Source of the DNA: Fasciolopsis buskii
Taxonomy: Eukaryota; Platyhelminthes; Trematoda; Plagiorchiida; Fasciolidae
Assembly: GCA_008360955.1 (NCBI GenBank)
Contig: LUCM01005710.1
Coordinates: 22,926-86,925, forward strand
DNA length: 64,000 nucleotides
Direction of reading: 5' to 3'
This document shows, in pieces, positions 49,101 through 55,187 of the stretch. A model generated the notes under the pieces. That model saw only the letters and a list, made by a program, of their open reading frames with translations, was not told the DNA's origin and searched no databases. Position 1 is the first letter of the stretch. Each line of letters begins with the position of its first letter. A program made the translations under genes and the position numbers.

Positions 49101-52100
49101 GGCGCAGATGAAACTTCATGGAGGGACTAGATGAGGACATTAGTCGGACAACAAAGGTGGAATCTTGAATGCAAGTTTCCTAGACACAGCACACATCAAT
49201 GGTTAGGGTCTCAAATGCACGAGCTAAACGTCCCTGTTGACCTATACGCATCAGTGTTCGCACGTTGGATGTGGTCAGCTTGAAGGATCATCGAGGGCAA
49301 AGAAATGCATCAGCAAGTGGAAGCGGGTTCGCTGAGATTTGAATGCTATCTGAAGGAGAGCTTGTGAGAACAGGCACAGGACTTATTCCAGTGACACTAC
49401 CACTAGCAAGACCGACTGTAGAACCGGAAGAATGTTTAGGGAATTGAGTGAGAGTGGGAGTAACATGACTGGGCCGCCCAGTCCGAAGTGGGCATTTTTA
49501 TTCGAGGATGCACTTCCACCCTTTCAGCGTCAGAGTTTTCCAGACGAGCTAGTGGCCAGTTGATCGGGTCATGCGTCTCTTCTGGAGAACTTTGCAGGTT
49601 CAGTGGAACGCAGCAAGAGGAAATAGCCTTATTTGGTTAGCGGACCACACTCACTGCGCCGCAGTGCCACCAGCGGGTTCTTGTGGTATTTCTTAGAGGA
49701 GATCGCTTGCCGGGCGTAAACCGGCCACGTCTTCGCCACTGCCGCTGCTTGTCCGCGACCGCTTATTCGGTAGGCTTGAGGCTACCTTATCCAGGGCTAA
49801 CCACCTGGATGGTGGCCGTTCCATTATCCTCAACCCAGGAACGCGCCCACTAGTAGGTAGCTCTGCCCTTCAGAAAACATATGTAGGAGTGTACTGGGCA
49901 GTTAGGATGTCTTGCCCCAGCCGGAGGGCGTATGAATTGGTCAATCAGTCACCGATCCCCAGTGGGTTACATGATCCTGAAATCGTCTTGCCGCCTTTAG
50001 GGGTTAGACTGTTTAGTCAAAGGCTTGATGGGCCCTGGTAGTCAACCCTCTATTTCGGTTTGGGCAACAGGACAATTTCATGTGTTCTTTTGTCTGGAAA
50101 GAGAGTGAGCTGAACACCTGTCGCTTTTATCAGTTTATTTTAATGTGTGCATTTGAGTTACGTAAACCATCATTCACCTTTTATAGATCTTGACTACAAA
50201 TATTCAGGTGCCTGTGTATCTCTATTGTCGAAGTTAATTCTTGTAACTACTCCGGTAATTGAGATTGTTTCGGTCATTTTTTTGTCATAAGTAAATTACA
50301 GCAAAAAAGTGAAGCACCTCGTCTAGAATATATAATGCAGAGAACTCTCGTGTTTGAATGTTCAAATCAGAACCAGTTTATTAATCTTCCTTTGGGTTGG
50401 GGTGAGATTGTGGGTAGGTAGGTAGCAAGATTAAATGAACGGAAATTCTCTTATGTTTAGTGATGCAAAGAAAAGAAGAAAAGTAATTCCCGAAGTTTCG
50501 TTTTTTTGGATCATACTTGACATGGATAACTAGGAGTCAAGGCTCGAGACAGGAATTGAAAAATCACGAGGACATCGAACCTAAAGATCATCTCAGTAAG
50601 ACAAAAGACAAAGCAACTTTGCTAAACAGCGGCGGTTGGGTTTCTACTCAGCTCAACGCCGTGATCGTAGATTAAAATGAGCTAGTGGTGGTGTTTTAGT
50701 TGATCGAAAGTGATCTTTCATGTACGCATTACGTTGTCACTCCATTTTTAAGCAAATACCTAGGAATTAGTCTGGTTTAAGTGTAAGTCTCCTGTTGTCA
50801 CACTCCAGCTGCAGTGTAAGCGCGTATGCACCACAAATTACATTCAGTTGGTGGCTTTTGTGAGATGTGAGTTTAGAATCAGTAACTTCGTAGGTTAGCA
50901 CCTGATATGCAACACAGCGCTCACATTTCTCTTCAATTTCTGAACCAGTTATGTTTATTAAATAAAATTTTTCCAGCTCATCAGTTCATCGAGCGTGCCA
51001 TTGTCCGTTTGGTCTGTAACCCGTTCACACCCAACGTGTTGCGATCCCGTGCGGTCAGCGCTCTGATATCGTATAGGCAACAGGCAGTGGAGAGTGCAGT
51101 TGCTGGGACGAACGAATTGGCCCTAGCATACAACTCTTTCATTAGGGAGTGGAAAAAGCGTGCCAGTGGTGCTTCTTCGCAGGCGGGAACTGTTGCAAAT
51201 GGACCTGACCGTTCGATGTGCTCATCGTCGGATATTGAATCATGCCGAAGATTCTGGGCGGAAACAATCAGTCAAGGTAGTCTTTCTTTGTTTTACTGAG
51301 TATTTACCATTCTGGAAGATGTTTTTGCACTTCACATTATCGTTACGTCATGCGAATTGATTTTCCTCTCGTAACCAGTTTTACTGCCGTTTTGCTAATA
51401 TATCCCTGGTTCTCTGAAACCGTTCCTGAGGCGGATTTGGTGATCTCAAATTTTGGAAAACAGTCGCAGGTGATTGCTGCATAAGCGCCTTACTAACACC
51501 TGAAATGATCGTAGGCTGCAGTAATGGGGTAGAAATTTACTGCCAGTCATAATTTTTTAATCCTGTCGGTGCTTTTCATTTAAAAACCACGGAATAGTTA
51601 TCATAGTCACCCGGTAAAGGTCGTAACTGTTGGCGATAGGCGTAACGTTCTCCATTTCTCTACCTTTCCTTATCAATCGTTACTCGCGGGCATTTTGCAA
51701 GCTCCCGGTCAACTCAGGTTTCGGGGGTTTGCACGTTTCATCCTTTATGGAATCCGAAAGGGCAGATCTGTGGGAGTCTAACAACACAACTGAAGTCGAG
51801 AGTATCAATCGTCTCTGATCTAGAGTTCTGCGTGGTACCTTTCGCTGCGTGCAGAACATTTAAAATCTATTTCTAATGTTTACTCGGATCCTGGGTGTTT
51901 CGTTGGGCCGATTATCGCGTTAAAAGATGCGATTAGAACTGAAGTTAGCGGATATCATCTAGAAGCAGCTGTGCAGCACGGGTGGTTTCCTTGTTGGCGC
52001 GATCACCGGCAGAGCTCACAAAAACGAGCGCGGATCAAACCGTGGTCTTATCCCGGAGATACGACGAACAGTCATCGGTGTTTCAGTTGATTGTTTTTGA

Positions 52101-53701
52101 CATGCATAAAACCATCCAACCGAATATTACACAAACAGCTGTTGACTATTACCCACCCCAGCAGTGCACACACGACTCTGGTGCTCAGAGCTATCTCTAT
52201 GCTAGCATGGCCACTGGCGTTGGAAACCAGATCACCTGACACTCGGAAAGGGAAGCGATAGAAATAGGATATTTAAACTATGAAGACTAATTGCAGAAAT
52301 GGGATCTTATATGAGTGTTTCTGAGACGCCCCATCCATCTCTTGTGAATGTTTCAAGAGTTCTAGCTAGAGCAGCTTGTTGCCCTGTCCAGTTTAACGAA
52401 CAAACTTTGAAGGCAGCCAAGTTAAGTGGACATTTGGGCTCAAGCAGTGCGCCCAACTTTTCCCCTGTCCTACCATTATATGAATCTACGGAACTACGAC
52501 TTTTCGTGTTATCTTGTACGTGTCCCTTATCAAAAAGAGGGAGTTTATTAAGACTCTTTAGAAGTGATACTGGAGGTATTTGGGCGGACTATAGTTCATT
52601 GCTTCCTGTACTGCATGGTTTTGCTTCTAGAACCCTAATCGAAGCCGTTGACTCGAAGTCTGGCTCACAATGAAATAGGACGTTAACCCACTACGAGAAA
52701 CCTGAGCATTAGCCCATTTATCACTGAAACATTAAACAATACGGTCTTGATTATCCTGCGTGACGGTCGATGTAGAATTCAATTCATTTTATGCATGTCA
52801 TTCATTGGAAATGGTGGACACCTACTATTAAAGAGCCAAACCGCTAATCAGGTGAACGATTAGGGCCCTCACACAAAGCCGTTAGCACTAGAAACAACCT
52901 GGACGCAAGGCAGGGAGGGTTGGCTGAGTAGAATTCAGTCTGCTTGGATCAGTTATTACTCCACTTATTTCGCCGATTAAGTCCCCAACCTGCAACACCA
53001 AGGACTGAGTGATCATGCCTTTACCTATTGAGCTTCCTAGCATGCTTGAATTTTCGGCCTTAGGTAAGTTGTCGTGTATAGGTCGTCTAGTCACGGAACC
53101 TCGGAAGGTGCCGTGGCCTTGTTCTACTATTTTTTATTTTGTAACGGAAGTCAGACTGGAGGAAGGTCGTCGAACAGGGAGGTGACGGCATTGATGGTAA
53201 TTAAAACGAGAAAATCATGACGAGAGTTTCACGACGCTAACCGTTTGCTTCTGAGCGATCCTTTTTAGAGATTTTGAATTTGAGTTTTACAGGAATCCAT
53301 CTGATTTTATCTACTCATTTGATCACTTGTAAGTGGTCGATTACAACAGTTCTTTCGTGTTTTCTAGGTGTTTTCCGGTGCAGCGTAATACAAATCATTC
53401 GTCTGAATTGCATTCCCTATCAGGATTTGGTCTGATTACAGATCAGGAAGTTTCCGGTGTTGGCGTCAGCCAAGAGCAGGCCCATGAGGAAAACCTTTGC
53501 AATTGGTATACCAAGACAAACGATGTGGACGGTGAAAAATTCGCAATCAGTTCTTCTAGAAATCTTGAGTTCAAAGATCTTGTACGTTCTGCTGTTCTCT
53601 TTTCCCCACAATGTGTTTTGTGCCATCACGGTCCAGTAATGGGAATGAATCACTTTCCCGTGAAATTTACCACCATAGACTTTTACAAACATTTTCCATA
53701 A
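30465..53701 (+). CDS. XRCC5: Ku80 / XRCC5, ATP-dependent DNA helicase II subunit 2 (12-exon gene)
   Basis: Ku80 pairs with Ku70 to form a ring that threads onto DNA double-strand ends and recruits the non-homologous end-joining machinery in the nucleus. Joining the twelve exons described below gives 2607 bp, or 868 codons plus stop. Vertebrate Ku80 is about 730 residues. Domains run in family order: a vWA domain (about residues 1-230), the Ku core with GYRYGSTLVPFSDED, the C-terminal arm with PNPWIQRLFTCFRQRG, a basic KRRR cluster in the place of the Ku80 nuclear localisation signal, and the helical Ku C-terminal domain. Extra length lies in an acidic insert in exon 9 and a long linker in exon 10. 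Introns are 39, 44, 37, 35, 770, 1048, 1499, 2380, 3739, 8892 and 2147 bp. All phases agree. The start and the last exon are the weakest parts. Confidence 0.92.
30510..30602 (+). CDS. XRCC5: Ku80 exon 2 (start of vWA domain)
   Basis: Encodes TLVCLILDVGAHMHADIQHA and ends ...LLVQRD, matching the first beta strand and helix of the Ku80 vWA fold (CMDVG...FVQR in vertebrates). Acceptor TGATCAG and donor GTAAGT border it. It is 93 bp, phase 0 at both ends. Confidence 0.88.
30647..30833 (+). CDS. XRCC5: Ku80 exon 3 (vWA domain)
   Basis: Encodes FFAQKKHEVALVLCGIDCPG and continues through ANIALVRELAPLDWDILEFL. The EVALVLCGID strand matches the EIALVLFGTD strand of vertebrate Ku80. It ends after the first base of a codon at donor GTAAGA. 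Reading through the following 37-bp intron also stays open, but splicing it restores the expected helix. Confidence 0.9.
30871..30919 (+). CDS. XRCC5: Ku80 exon 4 (vWA helix)
   Basis: A 49-bp exon between two introns of 37 and 35 bp. Spliced, it reads VLDAISVAVRHLVDHS, corresponding to the FLDALIVSMDVI helix of vertebrate Ku80. Acceptor TTCCCAG, donor GTAAGA. Confidence 0.85.
30955..31254 (+). CDS. XRCC5: Ku80 exon 5 (end of vWA domain)
   Basis: Encodes SRGKLSEKRIILVSNLLGPA, then a helix and strand (DVLEACDAAEVQLSLIGFTL). A polar loop rich in D, S and N follows, then the strand ending KKRNGESYLFS across the splice. The last segment fits the YSFSESL motif that leads into the Ku core. Borders are acceptor CTTTTAG and donor GTGTGT. 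Confidence 0.9.
31422..31450. repeat. TA dinucleotide microsatellite
   Basis: A run of TATATA with one interruption, inside Ku80 intron 5. Confidence 0.9.
31587..31668 (+). repeat. Left arm of an inverted repeat in Ku80 intron 5
   Basis: The segment TGTCTCACCAGAATCGAATT through GAAGAGTCCACAGCAGAACC is nearly the reverse complement of 31872-31953. The arms are about 80 bp and about 200 bp apart, so the transcript could fold into a long hairpin. The right arm joins a SINE-like segment, so the pair may be two opposed copies of one repeat. Confidence 0.75.
31735..31850 (-). mobile_element. SINE family S2, 3' part
   Basis: On the minus strand it reads TATGCACTGCTGATGATTCC and onward to a GGTATCACAT-like end followed by GTGAAT. 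The same words in the same order occur in the fuller copy at 40395-40580 (+) and partly at 36061-36290 (-). The tRNA-like head is missing here. Confidence 0.55.
31872..31953 (-). repeat. Right arm of the inverted repeat in Ku80 intron 5
   Basis: Reverse complement of 31587-31668 with a few mismatches. Key words are GTGGCGTCAGGAGTGTG and GAAGAGTCCACAG on the minus strand. Confidence 0.75.
32025..32269 (+). CDS. XRCC5: Ku80 exon 6 (linker and first strands of the Ku core)
   Basis: Encodes EALPSLSLFEGRSVAQRGWK, then VDFQIGDSLSLPVEGFTQV, and ends TKYYTEKTNDEVEHTQVIR. This matches the strand order of the Ku80 core entry, where vertebrate Ku80 has the RLTIGSNLSIRI and ETEVLKEDIIQG segments. The acceptor is a pyrimidine-rich CGTTTTTCACAG and the donor GTAAGT. 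Confidence 0.93.
32941..33200 (+). mobile_element. Diverged RTE 3'-end fragment in Ku80 intron 6
   Basis: Shares CTATCGAGTCAGAATGATTG, the ATGCAGTTAGACTGTATTCC region and a closing GATTATGATGGTGAT with the RTE 3' block at about 730-973. It is older and more diverged than the copies at 28713 and 30207. Confidence 0.6.
33318..33427 (+). CDS. XRCC5: Ku80 exon 7 (Ku core)
   Basis: Encodes the family signature GYRYGSTLVPFSDEDKASVK and then KCLSLIGFTNSSN. Vertebrate Ku80 has GFRYGSDIVPFS and KCFSVLGFCKSSQ at the same place. This is the strongest single piece of evidence for the Ku80 identity. Acceptor TTTACCCTAG, donor GTGAGT, phase 0 at the end. Confidence 0.96.
33955..34434. mobile_element. Possible solo LTR (family L2) in Ku80 intron 7
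   Basis: A 480-bp unit starting TGACAGACTC and ending GCCGTCA. It has a short terminal inverted TGAC/GTCA and a 4-bp direct repeat GAGC at 33951-33954 and 34435-34438. A TATA-like CTATATATACAC lies at about 34173-34184. It shares GTTGTGCGACTA with the L1 LTRs, which suggests a related element. With only a 4-bp duplication and one copy seen, the borders are tentative. Confidence 0.45.
34091..34126. repeat. Tetranucleotide (TTGA/GATT) microsatellite
   Basis: About nine units of a four-base repeat with one substitution, in Ku80 intron 7 and inside the proposed L2 LTR. Confidence 0.9.
34927..35129 (+). CDS. XRCC5: Ku80 exon 8 (Ku core, DNA-ring region)
   Basis: Encodes VPRHLFVGTSVLVFVGRGNT, a short acidic/serine loop, ALTALAQALFELDGVALVRR and VYNRVSSPRLGVLTP. 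This corresponds to the vertebrate Ku80 stretch with [30 protein letters not shown] and YDKRANPQVGV. Acceptor CTATTTTGCAG, donor GTAAGT. Confidence 0.95.
35395..35952. mobile_element. Solo LTR (family L1) in Ku80 intron 8
   Basis: A 558-bp unit from TGTCATGATC to GGCAACACAACA, flanked by the 5-bp target duplication AAAAG at 35390-35394 and 35953-35957. It aligns end to end with the LTR at 78-643, with frequent substitutions. No internal retroelement coding sequence flanks it. Confidence 0.82.
36061..36290 (-). mobile_element. tRNA-derived SINE, family S2
   Basis: On the minus strand an A-box-like segment is followed by the B-box-like GGGTTCGCATCCC at about 36177-36189, then TATGCACTGCTGATGATTCC, shared with the copies at 40395-40580 and 31735-31850. 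RNA polymerase III promoter remnants plus a conserved non-tRNA body define a SINE. It lies in Ku80 intron 8, antisense to the gene. Confidence 0.6.
36560..36790 (-). mobile_element. tRNA-derived SINE, family S3 (tRNA-Gly-like head)
   Basis: Read on the minus strand, TAGCATAGAGG is a perfect A box and GGTTCAAATCC a perfect B box, spaced as in a tRNA. The segment between (ATGCCTTCCAG) resembles a tRNA-Gly(UCC) anticodon arm, but the acceptor stem does not pair. The unrelated body continues to about 36560. It is best read as a SINE or tRNA pseudogene, not a working tRNA. Confidence 0.5.
37510..37848 (+). CDS. XRCC5: Ku80 exon 9 (core end, acidic insert)
   Basis: Encodes IHESQLVLVYTDLAFAEDVR followed by NFYFPTLP, matching [20 protein letters not shown] of vertebrate Ku80. 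Then comes LPPTKEQLQAMDQFVSAMML, matching the APTEAQLNAVDALIDSM helix. The exon ends in a stretch of Asp/Glu (about 20 acidic residues in the last 28 codons) encoded by GAT/GAC/GAA repeats, which the vertebrate protein lacks. Acceptor ATTTTCAG, donor GTTAGT. Confidence 0.94.
38022..38060. repeat. TA microsatellite followed by AAT units
   Basis: A (TA)n run then (ATA/AAT)n, in Ku80 intron 9. Confidence 0.9.
38878..39340 (+). repeat. Dispersed repeat family D1, longest copy
   Basis: Key words are CTTCTAGTGGCGGAGGTGTT, GGTTGATTGGTCTTTGGTAA, CCAGGGACGGCGTACGGC and CCAGTCACCGGTCCCCAATG. The first part matches 43884-44180 and the last part matches 49870-50070, both in the same orientation. No open frame or terminal repeat was found. 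It lies in Ku80 intron 9. Confidence 0.65.
40395..40580 (+). mobile_element. tRNA-derived SINE, family S2 (fullest copy, tRNA-Met-like head)
   Basis: TAGCGTAAGGG is a perfect A box. CGACTCATAATCG forms a three-pair stem around a seven-base loop with CAT in the anticodon position, and GGGTTCATGTTCC is close to a B box. The body TGAACTGCTGATGATTCCTA and the end ATCACATAGTGAAT are shared with the copies at 36061 and 31735. It lies in Ku80 intron 9 in sense orientation. Confidence 0.65.
41588..42084 (+). CDS. XRCC5: Ku80 exon 10 (C-terminal arm, linker, NLS-like cluster)
   Basis: Encodes IDLKPERVPNPWIQRLFTCF, matching TTKIPNPRFQRLFQCL of vertebrate Ku80. A proline/serine-rich arm follows, then a helix (SEVSEARQALLDVMP). 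EGVAAKRRRLMAEELFG sits where vertebrate Ku80 carries its nuclear localisation signal (PTAKKLKTE). The exon ends GDFELMVSRRDLRQ, matching NPAENFRVLVKQKK at the start of the C-terminal domain. Acceptor ACTTATTTTAG, donor GTATTC (weaker than the others). Confidence 0.94.
43884..44185 (+). repeat. Dispersed repeat family D1, copy upstream of the Penelope-like element
   Basis: Shares CTTCTAGTGCCAGGGTGTTC, GGCTGATTGGTCTTTGGTAG and CCACGGACAGCGTACGAAG with the copy at 38878-39340. It directly abuts the Penelope-like element that follows. Confidence 0.6.
44190..46110 (+). mobile_element. Penelope-like retroelement (RT plus GIY-YIG endonuclease), decayed
   Basis: Motifs of a Penelope-like element appear in order over several frames. 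DIIVLPEDNG then VTVIMDKRE match the N-terminal part. FYGLPKIRKEEVLPRLIVAL and TYNLAKSLKKRL match the GLPKIHK..RPIVS region of the reverse transcriptase. FFDIVSFLTSIP matches FDVVSLFTNIP. RGTLMGSPISGLSAKTMMQK lies on the third frame at about 44845-44900. LPYVHDTFV matches the catalytic YVDD box and GLPFLNVLVTR the following motif. The endonuclease domain is NVIYQIDCNDCEKQYAGRTG at about 45520-45575, followed by FNFEKVRIVAQGRTKHSREF at about 45662-45735. A TGA at 44283-44285, frameshifts and D-to-H in the catalytic box show it is inactive. It lies in Ku80 intron 10. Confidence 0.9.
46135..46192. repeat. TA microsatellite
   Basis: About 55 bases of near-perfect (TA)n just after the Penelope-like element. 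Confidence 0.95.
46400..49300 (-). mobile_element. RTE-type non-LTR retrotransposon, copy 4 (old, heavily decayed)
   Basis: Read on the minus strand. SNVRTLMRIGQQGRLARAFE then TIDVCCV at about 49270-49180 is the endonuclease start. Next are GHMNARVDRLS and TQIDHIAISYKWRG (48843-48580). After a broken linker, FLDIRAAFDSGDRSALW (about 47490-47440) is the FLDLKAAFDS motif. LRQECHTSPFLSNLVIEDAL and FELEYGDYIALL stand for the RQGCPLSPFLFN and LDYADDI boxes. The C-terminal part runs IAKARVAFGNLRHLRRRHDI to YGSEPNSVA and a stop at 46403. Each segment is in a different frame. It is clearly a different, older lineage than copies 1-3. It lies antisense in Ku80 intron 10. Confidence 0.82.
49690..50075 (+). 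repeat. Dispersed repeat family D1, third copy
   Basis: GGATGTCTTGCCCCAGCCGG, CAATCAGTCACCGATCCCCA and CTATTTCGGTTTGGGCAAC match the last third of the copy at 38878-39340. It lies just beyond the 5' side of RTE copy 4. Confidence 0.55.
50080..50970. other. Intron sequence without recognisable element
   Basis: The remainder of Ku80 intron 10 up to the acceptor at 50971-50976. No repeat, SINE or ORF was recognised. Confidence 0.4.
50977..51276 (+). CDS. XRCC5: Ku80 exon 11 (helical C-terminal domain)
   Basis: Encodes AHQFIERAIVRLVCNPFTPN, VLRSRAVSALISYRQQAVES, LALAYNSFIREWKKRASG and ends CRRFWAETISQ. Vertebrate Ku80 has IDCIRAFREEAIKFSEEQ, NNFLKALQEK and LNHFWEIVVQDG in this helical domain. 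The acceptor follows a poly-pyrimidine AATTTTTCCAG and the donor is GTAGTC. Confidence 0.94.
51280..52290. other. Ku80 intron 11, first part: nothing recognised
   Basis: Only short open frames without motifs. No repeat shared with the rest of the window was noticed. Confidence 0.35.
52299..52673 (+). CDS. Hypothetical ORF, 124 codons, inside Ku80 intron 11
   Basis: An uninterrupted ATG frame starting MGSYMSVSETPHPSLVN and containing RLFRSDTGGIWADYSSLLPV. The N-terminus fits the general N-myristoylation pattern (Gly at 2, Ser at 6). The family is unknown to me. It is the longest open frame in this intron and the opposite strand is not equally open. It could be a small intronless nested gene, a retrocopy fragment, or chance. 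Confidence 0.25.
   Translation: MGSYMSVSETPHPSLVNVSRVLARAACCPVQFNEQTLKAAKLSGHLGSSSAPNFSPVLPLYESTELRLFVLSCTCPLSKRGSLLRLFRSDTGGIWADYSSLLPVLHGFASRTLIEAVDSKSGSQ
53424..53701 (+). CDS. XRCC5: Ku80 exon 12 (putative last exon)
   Basis: The acceptor CCCTATCAG restores phase with exon 11 and gives ISQGFGLITDQEVSG then VGVSQEQAHEENL. This aligns with VVQDGITLITKEEASG and SVTAEEAKKFL of vertebrate Ku80. Translation runs to a TAA at 53699-53701. The C-terminal part (about 65 residues) has no visible counterpart of the vertebrate DNA-PKcs-binding end (EEGGDVDDLLDM); the nearest resemblance is NDVDGE. A cryptic donor after DVDG (GTGAAA) could lead to a further exon. No AATAAA was noticed downstream. Confidence 0.7.
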
Positions 53702-53979
53702 TTGTCCGTGACGGCTTCGGTGCGCTGTTTACCTGGGTTAACCATCGATCACTTTTATTCCCGATTGCACTGGGAGCATGAGTGCAGTGAAGGGAAGTAC
53801 TCCATAACTTCTAGGGTCCATTACGCTGGTATGGAGATGGAAAGCCGTGAATCTGAAGAGTACGAACATATTAAGTCGCAGCAGACAATACATGATTACG
53901 ATTCGGACAAAGTCAATTTGCCGTGTAGCCCAAAAATAACCAGTGGATCTGTGACTCAAATTTCCGGCTTTTTTGTTTG

Positions 53980-55040
53980 CAGACGTCTGATTTGCTTGGT
54001 TACTGCCTATCAAGATTTAATATTGGCTTCGGCTATCGGAACTAGTGGCAACCTTTACCGAGTGATTAGAAATACTGGTCCACGAAAGCCGAGCGTAAGC
54101 GCGGTGATTAAGGAATTCGATGGCACTCTGATTCACTCTCAGGACCGTCGGCTGGCACGTTGGGCAGAACACTTTAGGGAGCAGTGCAGTTGACCCACAG
54201 CCACAGTGGACATTCCACTTGTGTCTGCAAGTGAACCAATGTAGGCGGATACTAGTCCTCTATCGGAAATGGCGATCAAAGAGATATGCTTTCTTAAAGG
54301 ACATACAACAGTTAAACTAGATAGACTGTCTCTGTCCTTTTTCAAAAACGATGGCGAAGAGTTATCAAAAGTGCTGTGCTCAATCTGGTTAAGGGAAGAG
54401 ATTTCTAAGTGGTATAGGTCGGTGGTTGTACCGATACACAAGGAAGGTGAGATTCTCATGTGAAAACCACAGAGGATATAGTAAGTATTCGATTCAAACT
54501 GGTCTCGGGAATTATTCTCCACCGAATATTTAGTACTCACCGAAGGTTTGTGTATGTATTCCGTTCTGGTCGTGGTTGTATTGACCGAATTTCCGTTTTG
54601 CGACAGATCTTAGAACATAGACACATGTTCCGTAAACCTACGATTTCTGTCTTTCTTGATCTGAAAACGGGATTCGACTCGGTCAATCGTGGAGCTATGT
54701 CGCTCTGTTTCGGTTAAGTGTATGCCAGAGACATTCAATTGGCTTTTGAAATCTTTGTATGCGAACAGCCGAAACCGAGTTCGTACTTATGGCGATCTTT
54801 CACCCGAGTTCACCACGAAAAGTGGTGCTCGTCAAAGTTGTCCACTTTCACCGTTTCTGTTCTGCTTTGTCATTCAGATAGAGATAGTCCTCTTTACATG
54901 TGAGAATAGTGGCGTTGCTATTCATTCAGACAGGAATCTGGTTGACCTGGAATGTGCGGACGCCGCCGTACTACCGACTGAAGATCTAAATGTTTCCAAT
55001 TTCTCTCGATCGTCTGGACTACAGTGTGTGCGTATCTGAT
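53980..55040 (+). mobile_element. RTE-type relic (fifth locus)
   Basis: A heavily mutated RTE on the + strand. LARWAEHFREQCS is the linker motif (RWAEHFKDQF in copy 1). EISKWYRSVVVPIHKEGE matches the IPSFKKG segment. SGRGCIDRISVLRQILEHRH stands for the PGRGCIDQIF motif, FLDLKTGFDSVN for motif A, and TKSGARQSCPLSPFLFCFVI for the GVRQGCPISPFLFN box. VDLECADAAVLP replaces the LDYADDVV box, so the catalytic aspartates are lost. Many stops. It starts about 280 bp after the putative Ku80 stop and is followed directly by RTE copy 3. Confidence 0.75.
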
Positions 55041-55187
55041 GTGCGTTTTGGACCTTGGAAGTGTAAAATGCTGTTGCAGGATAATCAGGACCGCGCTGCC
55101 CATTGGATCTAGCAGGGTGAATAGTGATCAGTATACTACTGCTCACAGTTATCTCTCTTATTCAACCGCTCTTCTATCTTTAAATTA

